Of a stretch of DNA of 46,126 nt, positions 41,543 to 46,126 are shown in pieces. The position numbers and the translations under genes were made by a program. Origin of the DNA: Oscillospiraceae bacterium (lineage in GTDB: Bacteria; Bacillota; Clostridia; Oscillospirales; Ruminococcaceae); the NCBI GenBank assembly GCA_021199855.1, contig JAJQHD010000050.1:1-46126 (forward strand). Direction: 5' to 3'. The notes beneath the pieces were generated by a model, which did no database searches, had not been told where the DNA came from, and saw nothing but the letters and a program-made list of their open reading frames with translations. Within the stretch, counting starts at the first letter, position 1; every line of letters begins with the position of its first letter.

Positions 41543-42958
41543 ATGAAACGCGTATCCAAAAAAGTCATGGTCTACTTCGCCATGGGACAGCTTGGCTGGT
41601 CGATTCTTTCGGGAATCATCACAAACCTACTGGTCAACTTCTATCTCCCAGATGCGACTGACACGGTCATGCAAAACCATCTTTTCATCACACAGGGCGT
41701 TGTTATCGCCGGGCTGACGATTATCGGAATCATCACCGCAAGCGGAAGAGTTTTCGACGCCATAACCGACCCTCTTATCGCCTCGGCGAGCGACAAATGC
41801 CGTAGCAAGCTCGGCAAGAGAATCCCGTTCTTAAGAGGTGCGGCATTGCCGTTTGCCCTCGTCACCGTTCTCATCTTCTGTTGCCCCGTGAACGGCATTT
41901 CATGGGTCAACACTCTCTGGCTGGCCATCACACTCCTTCTCTTCTATCTCTGCATGACTGCATACTGCACGCCATATAATGCGCTCATTCCCGTCCTCGG
42001 CAAGCACCCTGTCGACAGAATGAACATCTCGACCTTCATCTCGATTACATACATTTTAGGTACCGGAATCGCCTTCTCCGGCAAGATGATCTGGCAGGCA
42101 GTTTCGGAGGCTACCGGACTCGACATCGTCGTTTCCGCAAGAATCGTCCTCGGCGTTATGGCTGTTATTGCGCTCATCTGCATGTGGATTCCAGCGTTTC
42201 TTATCGACGAGAAAGAATACACCAAGGACAGTGCGCCAATCGTCACCGAAAACGCATTCAAGTCTCTCGGCAAGACCTTCTCAAACAAAAACTTCAGAAT
42301 CTTCGTCCTTTCGGACATCCTCTATTGGGTCGGCATCACAATCTTCAACACCGGCTTCATCTATTATGTTGAAAACCTGTTGAAGACGGACAACTATATG
42401 GTTCTCTTCATCCTGATGACCCTCGTCTCGTTTGCGCTCTATGTTCCCGTCAACAAGATTACTCAGAAAGTCGGCAAAAAGAAGATTGTCATCGTCGGGT
42501 TCCTACTCTTCGCATTCGCTTTCTTCATCACAACATTTGCCGGCAAGCAGACTCTCATCCCGAACGAGATTTTCGGAATGATTATCGCCGTTCTCGTCGG
42601 TATTCCGATGTCTATCCTGGGAGTTGTCCCGCAGGCGATTGTCGCCGATATTGCCGAAGCTGATGAGTACAAGACCAAAGAGAACCACGACGGCATGTTC
42701 TTCGCATCAAGAACCTTCGCATTCAAGCTCGGGCAGAGCGTTGCGATGCTGATATTCACCTCCGTTGCCACCATCGGACAGTACACTGACGAATTGGGCG
42801 AAACGGTCAGCACAGGCGAGGGATACAGAATCTCCCTTGCAATTTCACTTGTCTTCTGCCTGTTGGGGGCACTTGCACTCGTCTTCTATAACGAGAAGAG
42901 CGTCCGCAAGGAAATTGCAGAAGGTCAGAAGCATCTCGAAGAAAAGGGTGCCGAATGA
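41543..42958 (+). CDS. GPH-family glycoside:cation symporter
   Basis: 471 residues from ATG 41543 (GGAGG 8 nt upstream; the ATG 15 nt earlier overlaps the ribosome site). About twelve hydrophobic segments are present. The loop between early helices has the GPH/MelB pattern: GRVFDAITDPLIASASDK then SKLGKRIPFLR. A second family block is VVPQAIVADIAEADEYKT. It imports a glycoside with Na+ or H+ across the cytoplasmic membrane; with the GH36 gene overlapping downstream (ATGA), an alpha-galactoside such as melibiose is the probable substrate. Confidence 0.88.
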   Translation: MKRVSKKVMVYFAMGQLGWSILSGIITNLLVNFYLPDATDTVMQNHLFITQGVVIAGLTIIGIITASGRVFDAITDPLIASASDKCRSKLGKRIPFLRGAALPFALVTVLIFCCPVNGISWVNTLWLAITLLLFYLCMTAYCTPYNALIPVLGKHPVDRMNISTFISITYILGTGIAFSGKMIWQAVSEATGLDIVVSARIVLGVMAVIALICMWIPAFLIDEKEYTKDSAPIVTENAFKSLGKTFSNKNFRIFVLSDILYWVGITIFNTGFIYYVENLLKTDNYMVLFILMTLVSFALYVPVNKITQKVGKKKIVIVGFLLFAFAFFITTFAGKQTLIPNEIFGMIIAVLVGIPMSILGVVPQAIVADIAEADEYKTKENHDGMFFASRTFAFKLGQSVAMLIFTSVATIGQYTDELGETVSTGEGYRISLAISLVFCLLGALALVFYNEKSVRKEIAEGQKHLEEKGAE

Positions 42959-44511
42959 TGGATTTCGAGCTTATATACTCGTTAAATGGTGAAAAGCACA
43001 CGGTCAGCGAAAGCGACCGAAATGTCGAAATCACTTCAGATTTCGGCAGGAGAAACACCGTCAAAGTGGCGGCAAAAGCCCCGATAACTCTCGTCTCGGC
43101 GATAATCACACTGCCGTACACCTATGGGAAGAAAGAGCCGATTTTCGTCAACGGCTATCAGTCGTGGACGGACACGAAGGAGTTTCTTGCCGGCGAAAGC
43201 CTGAAGGACATCAGGAAGCTTCCGAAGTTTCTTGTCAACATGTTCTCATTTGACGGCTACGGCGACAGCAGATTCAAAGATTACAAAAAAGGCGTTCTGC
43301 ACGGCTATGACGTAAGCTACGCCGATAACATCTTCATCGGCTCGTTCAACTTCCGCAATGCCTATCTCATCATCAATCATGATGTCAAGAACAACAGAAT
43401 CGTTCTCGAAAGCGACGTTGCGGGCTTGAAGTTAGAGGACAGCATATGCCTGTTTGATTTCACCACTGACAGAGATTATTTCTTCTCAGAGTTCCCCGAA
43501 AAGCCGATTCAGAACATCCTCGGCTACACCTCGTGGTACAACTACTATGAGAATATCAACGAGGAGAAGATTCTTGCGAACCTGTCGGCTGTAGGTGAGC
43601 CGTTTGAGCTTTTCCAGATTGACGACGGCTATGAAACCGCCGTCGGCGACTGGCTGTCGGTTGACAGTGAGAAGTTCCCGGACGGTCTTGAACCTATCGT
43701 TGAGAAAATCCACGAGAAAGGCTTGAAAGCCGGAATATGGCTTGCGCCGTTCGCCGCTGAAAGCGAAAGCGAGGTCTATAAGGCTCATCCCGACTGGGTC
43801 TTCAGTCACAAATCCGGCAGTAACTGGAGCGGATTCTATGGGCTTGACTCGGAAAACGAAGAAGCAATGGAGTATGTAGAAAAGTGTCTGAAATTTTACT
43901 CAGACATTGGCTTCGACTTCTTCAAGCTTGATTTCCTCTATGCCGTCAACCCAAGAGTTATCGGCTCGAAAACCCGGGCGCAGATTACTTCCGAAGCGTA
44001 TTCGCGAATCCGAAAAGCCCTGCCAGACAAGTTGATTTTAGGTTGTGGCGGGATGATTCTGAACAGCGAGAGCTTTGATTATCTGAGGATTGGTCCCGAC
44101 GTCTCGCTGAAGTTCGATGACGTGTGGTACATGAAGTTCATGCACCGGGAAAGAATCTCGACGAAGGTGACGATTCAGAACACCATCTACCGCTCGATTT
44201 TCGACAAGAGATTTTTTGGTTGCGACCCGGATGTGTTTATCTTAAGGGACGACAACAACGAGCTCACCGACAAGCAGAAAGAGGCTCTTATCACCATCAA
44301 CGCACTTTTCGGAAGCGTTATGATGACCTCTGATGATGTGAGCAAGTATGACAACTCAAAAAAAGCACTCTTCGAAAAGGCTTTGAAGCTTCGGAATGCT
44401 ACCTACAAGAGCTATCGCCAGGCGGGAGACTTTATCGAAATCTCGTACAAATTAGATGGCAATACGCATAACTTAAAATACGACACAAAGCGAGGGATAA
44501 TTTATGACTGA
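42955..44511 (+). CDS. GH36-type alpha-galactosidase (short)
   Basis: 518 residues, overlapping the transporter stop by 4 nt. The beta/alpha barrel carries LGYTSWYNYY, FQIDDGYE, LKAGIWLAPF, DFFKLDFLYA with nucleophile Asp326, and LRIGPDVS with acid/base Asp382, the GH36/GH27-clan motifs. An N-terminal beta-sandwich (~1-180) is shorter than in standard ~700-residue enzymes. There is no signal peptide, so it is cytosolic and acts on sugar brought in by the GPH symporter, cleaving terminal alpha-galactose. The ribosome site is AAAGGGTG. Confidence 0.85.
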   Translation: MMDFELIYSLNGEKHTVSESDRNVEITSDFGRRNTVKVAAKAPITLVSAIITLPYTYGKKEPIFVNGYQSWTDTKEFLAGESLKDIRKLPKFLVNMFSFDGYGDSRFKDYKKGVLHGYDVSYADNIFIGSFNFRNAYLIINHDVKNNRIVLESDVAGLKLEDSICLFDFTTDRDYFFSEFPEKPIQNILGYTSWYNYYENINEEKILANLSAVGEPFELFQIDDGYETAVGDWLSVDSEKFPDGLEPIVEKIHEKGLKAGIWLAPFAAESESEVYKAHPDWVFSHKSGSNWSGFYGLDSENEEAMEYVEKCLKFYSDIGFDFFKLDFLYAVNPRVIGSKTRAQITSEAYSRIRKALPDKLILGCGGMILNSESFDYLRIGPDVSLKFDDVWYMKFMHRERISTKVTIQNTIYRSIFDKRFFGCDPDVFILRDDNNELTDKQKEALITINALFGSVMMTSDDVSKYDNSKKALFEKALKLRNATYKSYRQAGDFIEISYKLDGNTHNLKYDTKRGIIYD

Positions 44512-45940
44512 TAAAAGCTCAGTGATTTTTGGGAACGTGATGCCGGAGAAAGCTGTCAGAAAGGCTGAAAAGAACAAGGCGAAGTTTGTCAAAAAGTTCG
44601 GCGACGACAGTGATGCCGACTACAAAATCGCACTTGAAGACATCCCGACTCTTTCGGAAATCGGCGTGCAGAATATTGTTTTTGGAGACGAAAACGCAAA
44701 AATGCCCGAAAAGCCGATTATCATCAGCAACATCCGAATGGGCTTCGGGCACTATAGAATCGCAATTGCGATGGCTTCCTGTGCAAGGGCTCTCGGCTTC
44801 GACCCTCTCTGGCTCGACCTTGCATCTTTTGACGCTACAGGCTCAAAAGTGATTCGCTCGCAGAACGATTTATACTCGCTCGGTTCCCGAATCAGCCAGA
44901 AGGTGAAGCTTTTTGACAAGCTCGTCTGGGAGCCGATGAACTGCGAGGGCTTCAAAAAAATCACCTATAACATAGGTGACCAGAAAAATTCGGAGCTTTT
45001 GGTTCCGATTTTCAAGAACATTGACAAGGATATTCCGTTAATCGGAACCCACGTCTGGGGCTCGCAGGGTGCGATTCATGCAGGCATGACCCATGTCGTC
45101 AACGCCATCCCCGACAACTGGGCGATGGGGCTTCACCTCTCCGAAGGCGCAATCCATACGGTGCAGACCAACTTCGCTTATTACGGCTACAAGACGCTTA
45201 ACGGCTTTGACAAGAAGGCTCTCAAGGGCATGGGCGATGGTGATTTAAAGATGGTCGGGCACTATGTCGACCACGAGATGGTTGCGGGGCTTGAATCCAA
45301 TAACGAATCAAGAAGAAAGAGAATCCGTGACGGTGAGCCCTATCGAATCCTCATGACGGTTGGCGGCGCAGGTGCAGGAGCAGACCTGTTTGTCAACATG
45401 ATTCGCCATCTGATGCCGTACATCAGGGACAAAAAAGTCGCCCTGTTCGTCAACTTCGGCGACCACAAGGCGGTTTACGACATCATTTCTAAGAAGCTTC
45501 CGGAGTTTGCAAGCGAGGCGAAGACCTACTTTGACGAATATCCGAAGCTCGTGAAGCTCACGGAAGACATGAAGACTGCAACAGTAGACGGCATCCACTG
45601 CTTCTGCAACAGTAACATCTTTGAGGCGGTTTATGCGACAAACCTGTTGATTCCCGTCACAGATCTTCTCGTCACCAAGCCGTCGGAGCTCGCCTACTAC
45701 CCGATTCCGAAGCTTATGATAAGGCACATCGGCGGACACGAGGTCTATGGCGCCATCCACACCTCAGAACTCGGCGACGGCACTCCCAAATTTGAAAAAG
45801 AATCCGATATCCTGAGAGCCCTCGATAACCTGATTCAGGACAAAGAGCTGACTCTTCACATGCTGGATAATATCGACAAGCTGAAGGCTCAGGGGACTTA
45901 TAATGGAGCTTATGAGTGCGTGAGGTTGGCGGCGGGATAG
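44504..45940 (+). CDS. GT-B-like glycosyltransferase-related protein
   Basis: 478 residues, overlapping the galactosidase gene by 8 nt; GAGGG precedes ATG 44504. The motif IISNIRMGFGHYRIAIAMA resembles the glycine-rich N-terminal loop of MurG/MGDG-synthase-type GT-B enzymes, and ILMTVGGAGAGADLFVNM plus LLVTKPSELAYYPIP resemble their C-terminal nucleotide-sugar domain. I do not recognise the exact family, and the acceptor is unknown. Operon context suggests processing of a galactoside or use of released sugar. No membrane segment is seen. Confidence 0.6.
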   Translation: MTDKSSVIFGNVMPEKAVRKAEKNKAKFVKKFGDDSDADYKIALEDIPTLSEIGVQNIVFGDENAKMPEKPIIISNIRMGFGHYRIAIAMASCARALGFDPLWLDLASFDATGSKVIRSQNDLYSLGSRISQKVKLFDKLVWEPMNCEGFKKITYNIGDQKNSELLVPIFKNIDKDIPLIGTHVWGSQGAIHAGMTHVVNAIPDNWAMGLHLSEGAIHTVQTNFAYYGYKTLNGFDKKALKGMGDGDLKMVGHYVDHEMVAGLESNNESRRKRIRDGEPYRILMTVGGAGAGADLFVNMIRHLMPYIRDKKVALFVNFGDHKAVYDIISKKLPEFASEAKTYFDEYPKLVKLTEDMKTATVDGIHCFCNSNIFEAVYATNLLIPVTDLLVTKPSELAYYPIPKLMIRHIGGHEVYGAIHTSELGDGTPKFEKESDILRALDNLIQDKELTLHMLDNIDKLKAQGTYNGAYECVRLAAG

Positions 45941-45947
45941 TATAAAA

Positions 45948-46010
45948 CAGAAAAGCTCTCCACTTGATGTGGGGAGCTTTCTCTTGACATTATATCACCG
46001 TAGTGATACA
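45948..46010 (+). repeat. 63-nt repeat block, copy outside the element
   Basis: 61 of 63 positions match 34469-34531: terminator stem, TTGACA and palindrome TATCACC-GT-AGTGATA. The stem can terminate the galactoside operon. There is no XRE gene after this copy. Confidence 0.8.
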
Positions 46011-46028
46011 AGACAGGCTCCCTATGCT

Positions 46029-46126
46029 TTATTTCTCTAAACTCTCACTGATTTTCTCAACAAACGCTTCCACGGTTTCCGACGGATGCTTTGCGTAAAT
46101 AATCCCGTAGGGCATTTTGTAATCCC
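46029..46126 (-). CDS. partial CDS, C-terminal end only
   Basis: An open frame enters from the right edge and ends at TAA 46029-46031 (minus). The last ~31 residues include MPYGIIYAKHPSETVEAFVE and end SESLEK, protein-like but too short to assign. It converges with the galactoside operon. Confidence 0.5.
   Translation of the reverse strand, partial: DYKMPYGIIYAKHPSETVEAFVEKISESLEK

Overview
The window looks like a chromosomal segment from a spore-forming, Gram-positive anaerobe of the Clostridia, probably an Oscillospiraceae/Ruminococcaceae-type gut bacterium. This is an inference from strong GGAGG ribosome sites, near-consensus sigma-A promoters with 17-bp spacers, SigK, a GPH-family sugar transporter with GH36 galactosidase, MobC/RepA_N remnants and SpoIVCA-type recombination. 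No rRNA, tRNA or CRISPR array was seen.

The central result is that the sporulation sigma gene sigK is cut in two. Its N-terminal half (39792-40139, minus) and C-terminal half (9945-10301, minus) lie 29.5 kb apart, with a SpoIVCA-like large serine recombinase at the C-terminal edge. Joining the two edges at a shared AA dinucleotide restores an uninterrupted 228-codon SigK reading frame. It also makes the circular product carry a perfect palindrome, GATAGCA-AA-TGCTATC. The interval 10300-39809 is therefore a skin-type sigK intervening element, expected to be excised in the sporulating mother cell.

Inside the element is a dense defence island. A type 4 BREX operon (minus strand, 28869 to 12416) runs: 719-aa protein of unknown function, brxP, brxC, pglZ, brxL (short form), CxxC mini-protein, PD-(D/E)XK-type nuclease, KAP-family NTPase. 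It starts at a promoter at 29000-29028. To its right are a mobilisation remnant (structured leader, five degenerate ~80-bp repeats, mobC, RepA_N, a small gene) and an orphan DarG-like macro-domain antitoxin preceded by what may be the last codons of a lost DarT toxin. Next come a HipA/CtkA-like kinase with a partner carrying a resolvase-type C terminus, an XRE regulator with an operator inside its promoter, a Schlafen-AlbA_2 protein, and an AbiEi/AbiEii type IV toxin-antitoxin pair with two perfect palindromes bracketing a consensus promoter. A double-HTH gene lies at the att edge and becomes fused in frame to the recombinase on the excised circle.

Left of the element (1-9909) are a lipoprotein gene with a possible upstream small RNA, and a minus-strand cluster of two near-identical TIR-TPR genes, two YbjN-like genes and an 1165-residue protein that fuses a ClpB-like AAA+ module, a receiver-like domain and a soluble FtsH AAA+/M41 protease. 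This cluster is a candidate undescribed signalling/proteolysis or defence system. After it comes a secreted beta-trefoil protein with a cysteine-peptidase-like C terminus. Right of the element (40140-46126) are a Nudix hydrolase and a sugar operon: a TetR gene with an in-frame amber stop, a GPH transporter, a GH36 alpha-galactosidase and a GT-B-like protein, then the 3' end of a partial gene.
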